From Castanea sativa (lineage: Eukaryota; Streptophyta; Magnoliopsida; Fagales; Fagaceae), in assembly GCF_040712315.1 (NCBI RefSeq), contig NC_134016.1, forward strand, positions 7,477,282 through 7,541,281: a stretch of DNA of 64,000 nt. Reading direction: 5' to 3'. Positions 1 through 10,799 of the stretch are shown here, in pieces. The notes under the pieces were generated by a model that saw nothing but the letters and a program-made list of their open reading frames with translations, did no database searches and was not told the origin of the DNA. How positions within the stretch are numbered: the stretch's first letter is position 1; every line of letters begins with the position of its first letter. The position numbers were made by a program, and so were the translations under genes.

Positions 1-825
1 TAGAGAGGGTGAAGGAGCAAAGCCAACCATGCGAGCTTGTCGGTAGGCAATGCGACCGACTCGGGTGTTCATCTAACACATTTCATCTATGAGATAGTCA
101 AGACGACCACCAAAGTCAACCTCCATCCATTGAAGCTACGCCATGATGGGCTCGAGGGTCACACCACCAGCTATAGAGGTAGAAGGAGCTGAGGAAAAGG
201 GTGGAATATCAGAAGCTGTGGGATCGATCATCTCCACTCGTGGCCGCTTCGGTCGAAGTTGAGCCTTGCTCCACCGGACGGAACCAGCGTTGATGGAACC
301 CATGATAGTGAAGAGAGGAGAAAGAGGAATGGGAATGTGAAAGTGTGTGAGGATACGCGTGATAGTCGAAGGGAAGATTAGCTTATCACGTGTAACAGTA
401 TCCAAATACACATCTAGAATAGATGTGATGAAATGAGAAGGAAAGTCGATTGTAAGATCCTCCATCAATGAGAGAAGAAAACAAGTACGAGGCTCAGTGA
501 TGGAGTTATAGTGAGACAATGGTGTGAAAGTGAATGTCATTACCATATTAAGGAATCTCGAACCTTTTGCAAAACTTGAGTACGAAGTGTTTAGCTTACC
601 ACCCCATATCGAAGGAGTCTCACAAAAGTAAGAGATAAGCTCGTCTTTGGACACAGTCCGTAGACAATCACAGCCAAGGTAATCAGGATGCACTACCCTA
701 GGGATGTGTAGTACCTCGGATATAAGATTCAGAGTAACTACAATACGTGTACCTCGGAATGTGGTAACAAAGTAAGGCACAGAGGTATCGATGCCGTGTA
801 TGTTGGAGTGAAAAATCTTGTATCC
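1..825 (-). pseudogene. Transposon ORF of the putative plant transposon protein (Transposase_32-like) type, broken
   Basis: Read on the minus strand, an open frame of about 230 codons resembles the plant-specific domain often labelled putative plant transposon protein, found in many retroelement-like repeats. The family's biochemical role is unknown to me. Recognisable landmarks are the stretches SEVLHIPRVVHPDYLGC, SKDELISYFCETPSIWG and RFLNMVMTF. The frame carries on to the left window edge through TAG stops at 133-135 and near 85. Both fit CAG-to-TAG changes, so the copy is inactive. The first codons of the longest open frame (826-933) are read from a CT microsatellite and are probably intron: the exon seems to begin near 825, directly after the CT tract. 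The family call is from memory of its sequence pattern and the gene is cut off by the window. Confidence 0.6.

Positions 826-859
<34 letters not shown>
826..859. repeat. (GA)n microsatellite, CT tract on the minus strand
   Basis: About 34 bp of GA with one GC interruption. On the minus strand it is a long CT run directly before the coding block, where the polypyrimidine tract of an intron would be. The junction reads CTCTCGGATACAAG, without a clear AG, so the acceptor may be mutated. Confidence 0.85.
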
Positions 860-932
860 ACACAACACATGCTTAGAATAGGAAGAAAAGAAAGAACGTA
901 TGCATGAAAAATGCATGAACATGTAACGTTCA

Positions 933-1332
933 TAAATTAAAAGCATCATGGGAAAAACCTAATCCAATCGTATCAGCATTCAACAACAATAATCAATCAC
1001 ACACATCTAAATATGCATGAAACATAGTTTTAATGCAAATGGAATGCAATGCATGAGCATGTGATAGCAATTTCATAAACTCCAACCTATAAATTTCACA
1101 AAAAAACTCAAAAAACCCCCAAAATTTTCCCAAAAACTCAAAACCTAGGTCTAAAATACATGAATGCATGTAGAAAGAGAGATTGAGAATTCTTACCAAG
1201 TGATTTGAGCTTGGATTAGTCTGAGAAAGGAGTGGGTTGATGGATTTTGGTGAGAAAGAGAGGTTTGGATCGAGAGAGAAAGAGATCTGTCGAGAGAGAT
1301 GAGAGAAAAGTGAAAACTAAATCGTGTCTTAG
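933..1332 (-). other. Leader and intron region of the minus-strand transposon gene
   Basis: Non-coding sequence between a TATA-like box and the transposon ORF. A donor-like CTTG/GTAAGAAT lies at about 1190-1203 on the minus strand, which suggests a short first exon and an intron ending at the CT tract. No other gene seen. Confidence 0.35.
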
Positions 1333-1342
1333 CTATATATAG
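1333..1342 (-). promoter_or_regulatory. TATA-like box CTATATATAG
   Basis: CTATATATAG is a good plant TATA box and lies about 130 bp upstream of the donor-like site on the minus strand, directly downstream of the tandem repeats at 1345-1645. Probable promoter of the ORF at 1-825; position and motif only. Confidence 0.45.
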
Positions 1343-1344
1343 AA

Positions 1345-1645
1345 AACATAGCTCGATGGATCGAGATAGCTATCGTGAATCTATTGAGCACTAAATCTCG
1401 ACAGAAGCGAATTTGTTGAGGTGCTATCGAGGATCTATCGACGACAAAAATCACCTCGATGGATTGAGAAACTGTTGAGAATCTATCGAGCAGACAAAAT
1501 GCATTGGTTCGATGGATCAAAGAACTTGTCGAGATTCTATCAAAAAGAAACCCAGAAATCTTGATGGATCGAGAATTTGTCAAGAAAAGAGAAAGAGGGC
1601 TCGATAGAAAAAGAATCTGTTGAGGATTTATCGAGAAGCTGTTGA
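1345..1645. repeat. Imperfect tandem repeats built on the TCGATGGATCGAG word
   Basis: About five irregular copies, 40-110 bp apart, of a word like CTCGATGGATCGAGA followed by ATCTATCGAG or CTGTCGAG. They sit just upstream of the TATA box. Related words (TCTCGACAGAA, TCTATCGAGAT) recur at 5375-5465 inside the LTR, suggesting both belong to one element family. Confidence 0.6.
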
Positions 1646-2560
1646 GCTTGAAGAAAAGGAGTGTTTCAAGGGAGGAAAAACACATAAAGATGAATGCAAC
1701 AAGCAAGTTACTCAATCAAAGATCCAAGCAACATATTAAGCTCTTAAAACATCTGTCAACATATAAGCCTAGTATCCATAGATCCAAAAACACATACACA
1801 CACAGCAAGTCTAACCAATTTTATATTTCAAAAAGAAGTTAAGACAGTTTAGTGAGCATATATTAACACATGTATCTCCTATGATCTCCTGTGATGGTCA
1901 AATCATATTGTATGTGCACATGTATTAAAAGTAGTAAAGAGTTTGCGCATTGTGTGTGAAAACATAACAAGTGTGCACAAGTTTCTCATATTATGACAAT
2001 TTGAGATATGAGAACATTTAATACACTCACACACAATCATAACTGTTTGATGGGGACTATAACCTTTGAGGTACATCATATAACTCCTACATCTCCTAGA
2101 AACACGCTTACAACCATTTTTAAAAGTATTTTGATCTTTTTGCTTTTCATATTCTTTGCATATTTTTCTTTTTGTGCATAGCATGCATGTGCATATAAGA
2201 GAGAGAAAAGAAAATATCCAATTATGTAAACCAAAACATCACAATTTTGCTATGCCAAAGCACACAGATGTTATACATGATTGGCGGGCTTTAGCGGTGA
2301 GATGGTTATTTATGTCTTTCTCTTAGGATTTTCTAGTCCTTCTCATCAAAAAGAGTGATATGAGTATGAGATATAAGAGACAATCTTAATCGTACTCATT
2401 ACAAACACGAGCCACAAAGCTCACTTGCTTAGTTGTGTTTTGAGATGCTCATCTAAGCTATAAGAGATACAAAATTTAGAAAACTTTGTTTCAAAGGCCA
2501 TCCAGGGTACATAAGTACCAATATATATAAACACACACTGTTTTTGTATTTTTCTAATTT
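1646..2560. other. Non-coding stretch between transposon ORF and gag
   Basis: AT-rich sequence with no supportable gene. The short open frames here have no recognisable domain. It is probably internal or intergenic sequence of the retroelement to its right. Confidence 0.4.
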
Positions 2561-2580
2561 TTCAATTTTTATTTTTATTT

Positions 2581-4623
2581 TTATGTAAAACAAAATAAAA
2601 CAAAACTGAAAACAAACAAACAAAAACATGTAAACATAAAAAGCATAAAACTAGATTGACTAAAAAATAAGAAAGCAAAACAAACAAGTAATGCATAAAT
2701 ATAAAGGAAGAGATAAAGTGAATAAAACACTTGGAGCATTTTTCCTTCCACACTTTTGGTTTTAAGGAAGGACCTTTCCTTTGCGTGAACCTTTGATCCT
2801 GAGGAAAAGGGGGAAGAATTGAATCTATTAAGGTTCAAAAGGAACATAATGGCTTTAAGAAGATCTCCTAGAGGAGCCAAAGAGGATGGAAACTGATTCT
2901 GGTTTCCCGAGGATAGCATACCATTGCTTTGTAGAGTGGCAAGCCACTTATAGCAATTCAGACGAGTATGCCCTGAAGCTCCACTGTGATGACAGAAATG
3001 CGGCTTCTTCGGTTGAGACTTTTTATTATTATTCTTCTTATTCCTAGGGTTTCTAGTTTCTTTCTTTTCAACCTTTGAGGGTGCTCCTAGAATAGATTTG
3101 CCCTTGTGTAAGTTCTCATTAGCTATTTTAGTTTTAGCTTCATTATTTTCAGCATCATTATCATTAGCAGGTGAAACAAAAACAATCTTACTAGAAGAGG
3201 CAATATTAAGAGAAGAGAATTCATACCCCAAACCATTTTTTTCAGAAGCAGCTTTCTGAAAACTTAGCATCTTATCGAGCTTTGCACTGGAAGTCCTCTC
3301 CAATTGAGCTCTGACTTGAAACAGCTCCGCTTCAGGCTTCTTGGTCCTTTCAGCTAAGAAATTATTCTCAAATCACAGTGCTCTAATGTTTTGATTGGCT
3401 TCATCAACCTTCGTAGAGAGCTCCTCTCAATCTAGCTCCACATCGCTCAACTTGGCTAGCCTATACAATTTCTCATGCTTTTTAGAAACCTTATACAATT
3501 TTGAATAGACTGTATGGATGTCATCTTGTTCATCCATTTTCTCAAACTTAGATTCCACCAAGTCCTCTTGATCATCTACAATTTCTGTACTCTTTTTAAT
3601 ACGATCAACTGTAGCAGTGAAAGCACTCAAGATTCCCTCGTTATCACTGTTATCTGACTCAATCTTAGGCTCGATATCACTTAAGGTAGCAGTAAAAGCC
3701 TTGCTTTTCCCAATCAACTTGAGATATGTTGGACATTCTTGTTTCATGTGTCTAAAACCATGACATACGAAGCACTTTGGTCCAAATGCAATAGTATACT
3801 GACCGCCATCCTTAACATCCTTCTTCCCTCTGTCTTCACTTTTGAATTGAGAAGAACTGGATTGCTTACGGTCTTTATCAAAACCTTTCACATTGGCATT
3901 CTTCATGAACTTCTTGTACTGCCTTATGATGTAGGACTTCATCTTGGAATCTTCATCATCTGAAGACTTATCAATCTCATTAGTTTTGGCCTTCAGTGCC
4001 ATATTCTTACTTTTGGTTCTTTTCCCAAGTATAGTCAAACCTAATTCATCGATTTGCAAGTTGCCAATCAACTCCGTCAAAGGAATGGTTTCAATGTCCT
4101 TTGATTCTTCAATTGCTGTTATCTTGGCATGAAATCTCTAAGTGAGAGATCTGAGCACCTTTCTCACAATCTTAGGCTCGAGAATATGATCACCAAGATT
4201 GAATGCTGAGTTCACTATGTCCTTCAGCTTGGCATAGAACTCATCGACCCTCTCATCCTCCATCCATCTTTATCTCCTCAAAGCTAGTCGTGAGTCTTTG
4301 GTGGCAGCCCTATTCCCTTCATAGGTTGTCTGGAGGATAGTCCATGTTTCCTTTGCAGTTTCAGTTGAGGATATTTTCCTGAACTCCTTATTGGTCACTG
4401 CACTGAATAGGGCATTCAATGCTCTACTATTGAAGTTTGCTGCTTTGATCTTGGCCTCATCCCAATCAGCCGATGCTTCCTTTGACTTCATCCAGCCAAT
4501 TTCCACAGCTTACTAGACCTTCTCATCTAAAGAATGCAAGAAAGCTCTTATGCATACTTTCCAGTATGCATAGTTAGTGTCATCAAATAAAGGAGGTATA
4601 ATAAGCGACTGTCCACTATACAT
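2581..4623 (-). pseudogene. gag: Ty1/copia-type gag polyprotein remnant
   Basis: The minus strand encodes a copia-type Gag, the capsid/nucleocapsid precursor that packages retrotransposon RNA. It opens with an ATG at 4623. A UBN2/DUF4219-like domain follows (landmarks ADWDEAKIKAANFNSRALNALFS and ETWTILQTTYEG, about 4270-4500), then a CCHC knuckle CX2CX4HX4C (CFVCHGFRHMKQEC, about 3740-3780), an acidic linker (WESKFEKMDEQDDIH-like, near 3530) and a second knuckle near 2985-3000. In the second knuckle the second cysteine is serine (CHHSGASGHTRLNC). Two adjacent stops follow DEKV near 4510, and stops or frame changes lie near 4265, 4140, 3425 and 3375. No protease, integrase or RT follows before 1330. 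The frame runs on into low-complexity codons to 2581; the true gag end is probably near 2750. Confidence 0.85.
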
Positions 4624-4677
4624 GACAAATAGGGGTCAATGGATCATATAGCAAAAATTAAAACCTAATCAGAGTGT

Positions 4678-4695
4678 GCCTACTCTCATACTACT
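4678..4695 (-). other. Decayed primer-binding site
   Basis: Directly inside the LTR, the minus strand reads AGTAGTATGAGAGTAGGC. Copia elements normally have TGGTATCAGAGC here, complementary to initiator tRNA-Met. This copy fits that site with about three transitions or transversions. Confidence 0.6.
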
Positions 4696-5648
4696 TGTTG
4701 GGTTAAAATGAATTGATCCCTTGCAATTTAATTAATTAGATCAAATTACATGCAATAGCGTGGTAGCACAAACAAATCACCAAATTATTTAAATGCAGCG
4801 GAAAATAAATTTGACACAAGTGATTTGTTTACGAATGGGAAAAACTACCGAGATAAAACCCCACCAGATGATTTTAAGGTCACTCTCCCAAGAATCCACT
4901 ATTATCAAACACTAGCAGTTACAAGTATAAGGAATCTTACCAAACCCTTTGGCTTATCCCAAAATACCAGTCTACAGTTGAACCCTTACATAAATACCCA
5001 ATTGGACTTGTATTGTAGAGACAATCTTTCCGTTCAATGCACGAATCCTAATATGTGACTAACTAATAATACACGGATCCTAGTACGTGACTAACTCCAA
5101 CAACTTGAAGAGGTTGTTGGCTGCAAAGTTCTTCAGTTCATCAACAATGAAGATCAAGAAGCAACTTGGTCGCAAAACCCTTGGCATAAAGACGCAGTAG
5201 CTTCTATAAAGAGAATAATGAACCAGGGCACTTTGTGCATGTATTATTTTCGCATCATCTTGTGACAACCGTTAAAATAATCCTTACATATGTCTAAGGT
5301 TGTGAGAAAAGAAACCCTATACAAATATACAAGCATGGGCAAAAAATTGGATCTGGATTTTTTGATTTCGTAAGTCTCGACAGAAATAGCTTGTGTCAAG
5401 CTTTTGTCGAGTTTCAACATTAAATCTCGATAGGAAGGATTCTATCGAGATTTATGTCGAGCTTTAGTGAATAACTCTTTCTTCACTTGTTTCTTGGTCA
5501 GATCTTCATCACTTTAACACTTAACTTGAACTCTTATTTCTTGAAGTACTAAACTCATCCTGGATCTACCCATCCTAGATCTATCCAATTACAAATAAAA
5601 TATATTTTGTCAAAGGATTAGCCAATTACATAAAATATGTCCCTAACA
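4696..5648 (-). mobile_element. 5' LTR of the copia element (minus strand)
   Basis: Bounded by TGTTGGG at 4696-4702 and CCCTAACA at 5641-5648, an inverted-repeat pair typical of LTR ends. Its inner side touches the primer-binding site and gag follows in the minus direction, so it is the 5' LTR. Length about 953 bp. No partner LTR was found in the window; it would lie beyond the left edge or be lost. Confidence 0.65.
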
Positions 5649-5649
5649 T

Positions 5650-6859
5650 GATCAACCTATATAAAAAGTGTGAATGATTAAAGCAATAGTGCATTTGGTT
5701 TATTCAAGTGGTATTGTTCTGCTAGCCCTTTTTTTTTTTTTTTTTTTTTTTATATATATCCCTGTTGAACTCTATTAAAATAATTAATTGTCACACTGAG
5801 ACCAACCATAACATAAAATAAAGGTATTGTAGAAAAAAAAGTGTACATCTACAACATTTTTCACAACATTTTTATGACAAATCATAGTGGTAAATTGTTA
5901 TTGGTTATAATTTAAACTTCTATATATAAAAAGTGTAAAAAGTGTAAATGAGCAAAGCAAGAGTGCATTTGGTTTGTTCAAGTGGCACTATTCCACTGGC
6001 CCTTTCTTCTTCTTCTTTTTCTTCTTTTTCTTCTTCTTCTTCTTTTGGGTTAATATCACCTATTGAACTCTATTAAAACATCAAATTGTCACAATATTTT
6101 CATAATTGTTAGAGGTGTTAAGTCCATGTAGGTCAAAATAAAATAATAAAAATATCATATTGAGATCAACCACAACTAAAAATAAAGGTATTGTGGAAAA
6201 AGAAATGCTACTTCTACAACATTTTTCACAATATTTTCATAAAAAATCATAGGTGGTAAATTGTTATTGGTTATAATTTAAAATTTTATATATAAAAATG
6301 GTCAATGCTCAAAGCTACAGTAGCAAATAACTTTGGTTTATTCAATCCAAACTGTTTCATTAGCTTTCATTTTTTTTTTTTTGGAAATATCACCTATGGA
6401 ACACGCTTTTTATCTTTCTTTTTTTTTTAATCTGCACATGAGTTGTTACCCTAAATGAATAAAATATTATCACAATAAATTGTCACAATATTTTCACAAT
6501 TGTTGAGGTATTAATTCTTTATAGGCTAGAATAAAAATTTTTAAAAAAATCTGGAACCAATCACAAGTAAAAGAAAAGGTATTGTGAAAAAAAAAAGTGC
6601 AACATCCACAACTTTTTTAACAACACTCTCATAACAAATCATAAGTAATAAATTGTTATTGGTTCTAATTTAAACTCACTAATGAAAATACTTTTTTGCC
6701 TACAAACAATAACCCATAACAACCTTTTACTTTATAATTTGTTGTGAAAATATTGTGAATATATCATTTCTCTTGTGAAAACTAACTTTTTTTTTTGGGA
6801 AATATTGCCTATTGAACACGTTTTTATTTTATTTTTATCTGCATATGAGTTGTTCCCTT
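5650..6859. repeat. Tandem array of about 300-390 bp units, 3.5 diverged copies
   Basis: Units start near 5650, 5936, 6296 and 6690 (the last is cut by the LTR at 6860). Each carries, in the same order, a 'gtgcatttggttt...' opening, a poly-T or CTT tract, 'atcacctattgaac', a 'ttgtcacaatattttcac' block, 'accaatcacaa', 'aaaggtattgtg' and 'aaattgttattggtt'. Copies differ by many substitutions and small indels, so the array is old. No coding capacity. Confidence 0.75.
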
Positions 6860-7626
6860 TGTGGAGGGTAAAGGTTTCCGAATAAACATTTGGGCCTTGG
6901 GATTTATAGACGAGTACCATTTTGTTTTTGATTAAAGGCCTCTAGGCCCACAAGTCAGCCTGCACTGCGAAGGTCCGAGGGGTTGTCCGAGGAGGAATGC
7001 CTCCTCGGACAGGCCCGATGATGACCCTGGGACTTGCCAAGAAGGTTAAAGGCTGATTTCTGGAAAAATTATTGGGTAAAAAGGGGATCCAAGTACCCTC
7101 TAGACGCAGCGGTGTGAGAGAAATATCTCAGAAAAAGGCTGCTACCTCCACATTAAAGACCCTGCACCTACCTTTTTGGCCACATTAATGGAGAAATGAC
7201 CTCTGAATAATAGAATTCAACATTCTTGCTATTACTTAAAGACTTCAAGAAAGTGGTGGAAAAGAGGGGGGAGATGAAAGGATAAGATTTGTGTGACACG
7301 TGGACGAAATAGGGAAGAAGAAGAAGTATTTAAGAAGACACGAGAGGAAAGAAGGAAGGGGGGAGCGAGTTAAAAAAAGAAGAATTAAGAACTGTAATCT
7401 TTGGCGTAAAAAGAGAAGTAATATACAATTTGTCCTCGGCTTATGTCCGAGGAGGTTCCCTTATCATATTTGTTTATCATTTGCACTGATTGTAACACTC
7501 TAGCCTGCTAATTAAGCTTCCAACATCTCTAACCTAGATTTCAAATCCACACTTTACAAATTTTATTGTTTAAGGCTAATTGGGCCTGAGCCCGCGTTTG
7601 TCTTTGGGTCCAGGTACAATTGTGCA
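6860..7626 (+). mobile_element. Solo LTR, Gypsy-like
   Basis: A block with higher GC than its surroundings begins TGTGGAGGG and ends TTGTGCA, as LTRs do, with no internal domain on either side. It contains a TATTTAAG box near 7327 and a perfect hairpin at 6984-7011. CTTT-like flanks are present (6856-6860 and 7627-7630), but I could not fix an exact 5-bp duplication. Interpreted as what recombination between two LTRs leaves behind. Confidence 0.6.
6984..7011. repeat. Perfect 12-bp hairpin in the solo LTR
   Basis: TGTCCGAGGAGG, loop AATG, then CCTCCTCGGACA. The arm recurs a third time as ATGTCCGAGGAGG at 7443-7455. A strong RNA or cruciform structure inside the LTR. Confidence 0.9.
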
Positions 7627-9013
7627 CTTTCTCTACTTCGCCGATCTCCCTTTCTCTCTTTCTCTTGGTGCTTGGGCAATGTTTATAATTGTGGTTGGTT
7701 GATTGATTTTGGTCGCTGTTAGTTGGTTGATTTTTTCTAGTGGTGATGGGTTTGTAACCATGGTGGGATGTGTGGGTGGGTTTGTATCAGAGGTGGGCTG
7801 AGGTGAGGGTGGCAGTTACATTTATGACTGATTTCTTTTTTGAAATGTTATTTTAATATTTGTATATATTATTTTAATCTTTAGAATGAAAACTAAAACA
7901 CCTAATAAATGAGATGTTGTAAAATGATGTGCTAAAATAATAAAGTAAATTTTTTGGTATGTCAAAATGACTTTTTTTTTTTTGAGATAGCTGATGAGAG
8001 TACTCTTATTAAAGGTATTATAAATGCTAAAATGTTATTTTTAGCTTTTATGACCCCAAAATCCGGCTCTATCAAAGATTGCATATCCTAAAAAAATTTG
8101 CCATCTTGCTTATTTTTTAGACCACAAATGCTATAATTTTTTATTAATTTCTTTCTCTCTCTTTTCCGTGCTTGTCCCCTTCCCAAGTCTCTTCTCTCTC
8201 CTCTCTCACTTCTCCTCTGTCACACCATCTCACCCAAGCTTCTTCCTCTCCCTCATTCTCAAAAAAAAAAAAAAAGAAGCTTCTTCCTCTCCCTCTCATC
8301 ATTTCAGCCAACTCTTTCACCACTACAATCCAGAAAATACCCAGAAAATACCAAAAAGAACCCCGCTGCAATCACACAGAAACCCAACCAAAAAACTCAG
8401 AAAGAACCTCACTGCAATCACACAGAAACCCAACCTCAAAACCAGAAAATTAGCACAAAAAAATACCTAAAACCCCACTGAAAATTCCCAGAAAATCAGC
8501 TTCCAAAATACCTAGGAAAAAAAAAACGAACATAGAAAACAGCTTCCAAAATACCCAGAAAATTAGCTTCCAAAACACCCAAGAAAAAAAAAGAACACAG
8601 AAAAACAGCTTCCAAAACCCAGAAAATCAGCTTCATAAATACCCAAAAAAAAAAAAACGAACACAGAAAATCAGCTTCCAAAATACCCAGAAAATCAGTT
8701 TCCAAAATAACCAGAAGGGGTGAGAAGTGTTTTAGGCCGATGGAGAGGGTGAGAAGTGTTTTAGGCCGACGGAGCTTGGTGGTCAGCCATGGAGCACGGG
8801 CTTGAGAGCAGATCAGAGACATGGAGCACGGGTTTGAGAGCAGATCAGAGAGAGACAGCTTTTGGGTTTTGACAGAAGGAAAGAGAGACAGCGAGAGAGA
8901 GACCTAATAAATAAATAATATTTAAATAAAATAATAAAAAAATAAAATTTTTGATGTTAAATAAATTGTAAAGTAATATTTCAAATACCATAAAGCTAGA
9001 TTTTAAGACAGTA
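7627..9013. other. Non-autonomous repeat, low-complexity, no real gene
   Basis: A TGG-rich part (7680-7810), an AT-rich part (7830-8160), a CT-rich leader-like part (8145-8260) and simple tandem repeats (8340-8860). Open frames in it are runs of Ser, Pro, Lys or Phe produced by low complexity and are not credible genes. It resembles the composite non-autonomous element at 54365-55100 in style. Ends were not found. Confidence 0.4.
8340..8850. repeat. Cluster of short tandem repeats
   Basis: Two copies of a 'gcaatcacacagaaacccaacc' unit (about 8365-8435), at least six copies of 'cagaaaatcagcttccaaaatacc' variants spaced with A-runs (8485-8715), two copies of 'ggtgagaagtgttttaggcc' (near 8718 and 8748) and two of 'atggagcacgggcttgagag' (near 8789 and 8820). 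Different units duplicated side by side suggest repeated slippage. Confidence 0.75.
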
Positions 9014-9288
9014 AGAGGGCGTTTGGATCCCACGTCTGCGTCCCACGTCCGCGTTTTGCTTCCTTTTTTTTTTTTTTTTTTTTAAACCCAGCCGCAAGAT
9101 TTGACTATTCAGCTATGAACAGTGCACAATGCACTGTTCATGGGTCCCACAAATTTCACTTTTCAGCAACTTTTTCATTAAAAATAGGTCCCACAGTACT
9201 ATTCACACATTTAAAAATTATTTTGCTACAGTGTTTTCAGTTTTCAGTTTTCAGTTTCAGCAAAATAAGTTCTATCCAAACGGACTCT
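9014..9288. mobile_element. hAT-type MITE, 275 bp
   Basis: Terminal inverted repeats AGAGGGCGTTTGGAT (9014-9028) and ATCCAAACGGACTCT (9274-9288) match at 13 of 15 positions. The interior has the typical 'tgaacagtgca', 'gggtcccaca', 'actattcacacattt' and 'gctacagtgttttcag' words of an abundant plant MITE family. It has no coding capacity and would be moved by a transposase in trans. A clear 8-bp target duplication was not seen. Confidence 0.8.
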
Positions 9289-10760
9289 AAATGCTAAAAT
9301 TTTTAAAACAATACATGGCAGTTTGAAACATTTTAATAATAAAAACGGTAGTAACTTTAGCATTTATTATTATTATTATTATTTTGAGGTGGGGTTCAAG
9401 ACTGAGAGCTTTGCACTTTTGTTTGTTTTCTGCACTCTTTACATCTAGCAGGCAAGTGTGGATATTTATGCCTTCTTTTTACCATTTGTAGAATATGTTA
9501 AATTCTTGCCATCCACACATTAATAGTATATATGTGCTTGTGAAGTGATCATTTTGCTAAGGTGCGTGTGCAGTGACATATTTTTTGCACTTTTAATATT
9601 GCAATTCGTTGTTGTATTTTAATTAACCTTGAATCAAGTTTAAATTCATAATTAGTTAATTACTCAACTAGGCTATAATCGGTTAATTGATCAACTCAGC
9701 TCAACGGATCTAAATTTCACACAACAATAATAATATTGCCTAGTACTCAGGGAACTAAAATACTTAGCCTACTAAACTTTTGTCTCGACTTAAATACTAT
9801 TTTTTTATTACTGTTGGTAAAAAAGTGGCAAGGAATTTTTTATTATTTTATTTTTCTAGAAAGCGAGTGTGTGCCAAGTTAAGTTACCAAACTTGAACTA
9901 ATAACTAATAAGATCCGTGCAATAATAAAAAATTATCTATGCTTTATTTACCCATCTGCCTCTGCCTCTTCCTCTCGCCTTTTAGCTTGTCCTCGATTGT
10001 TTTGGCTCGCAAATATCTATTAGTACTTTATTTTTTGGTCATTCAAAATTTCCATCTTTTAAGCTTAAATACTAAAATTAGCTTAAATATGTCTCACCAA
10101 TAAGATGTAAATGAAACAAGTTGTTTATGAATAGCTTGAGCTCAGCTCGAGAAAAATGTTGTTTATATTTGTTTGTTTAGAAAATAAGCCAACTCAAGCT
10201 ATAAGTTTAGGCTTGATTATCAAACGAGTCAAGTTTAAACAAAATAATGTGTTTGTGAACAAGCTCATGAACATAAGGGCTTAATTTAACTATATATAAT
10301 AATAATATATTTTTATATGTATAGTTGTCTAAAAATGTACTTTTATATATATAGACTTGAATCAGATTATATAAATTTGTCAATAGATTCATATGATATT
10401 AAATTATTATTTTTAGCTTATTAATGATATTTATTTTTAGAAAAAGCTTATTAATGATATAAATAATCCATTCATAATCAAAATTCATAAATTTATGAAA
10501 AAAGGTAAAAGATTTTAGTTATGGTTTCACACTATATAAGAAAAGAATAAATTAATCAAGTAGCTCGTGAAGAAGCTCTAGTTTGCTTAACAAGAAAATG
10601 AGCTAAGTTTGAGCATTAAATCTTGTTTGATAATAAGCTCATACTCGGCTAGTGCTCTGAAAATAATAATAATAATAATAAATGAATAGTTTTAAACATT
10701 TAATACTTGGCTCGGCTCAGCTTGGCTTGGTTAGAGCCCTATTCAGCAAGTCACCATTTG
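9289..10760. other. AT-rich non-coding region upstream of the dead hAT gene
   Basis: Contains a (TTA)n run at about 9366-9383 and (ATA)n near 10664-10681. Repeated 'agctcgag', 'gagctca' and 'ggctcggctcagcttgg' words lie at 10135-10160, 10555-10640 and 10705-10735; such words are common near the ends of plant DNA transposons. Possibly the 5' part of the hAT element whose gene starts at 10800, but no terminal repeat could be fixed. Confidence 0.4.
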
Positions 10761-10799
10761 TTCTATTACTTTTGTATGTATTGACAGGAAGTAAACAAA

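Noticed and set aside
8168..8822. Several open frames of 90-108 codons on both strands
   Set aside because: They are Ser/Pro/Lys- or Phe/Leu-rich readings of CT-rich and short tandem repeats, with no domain and no codon bias.
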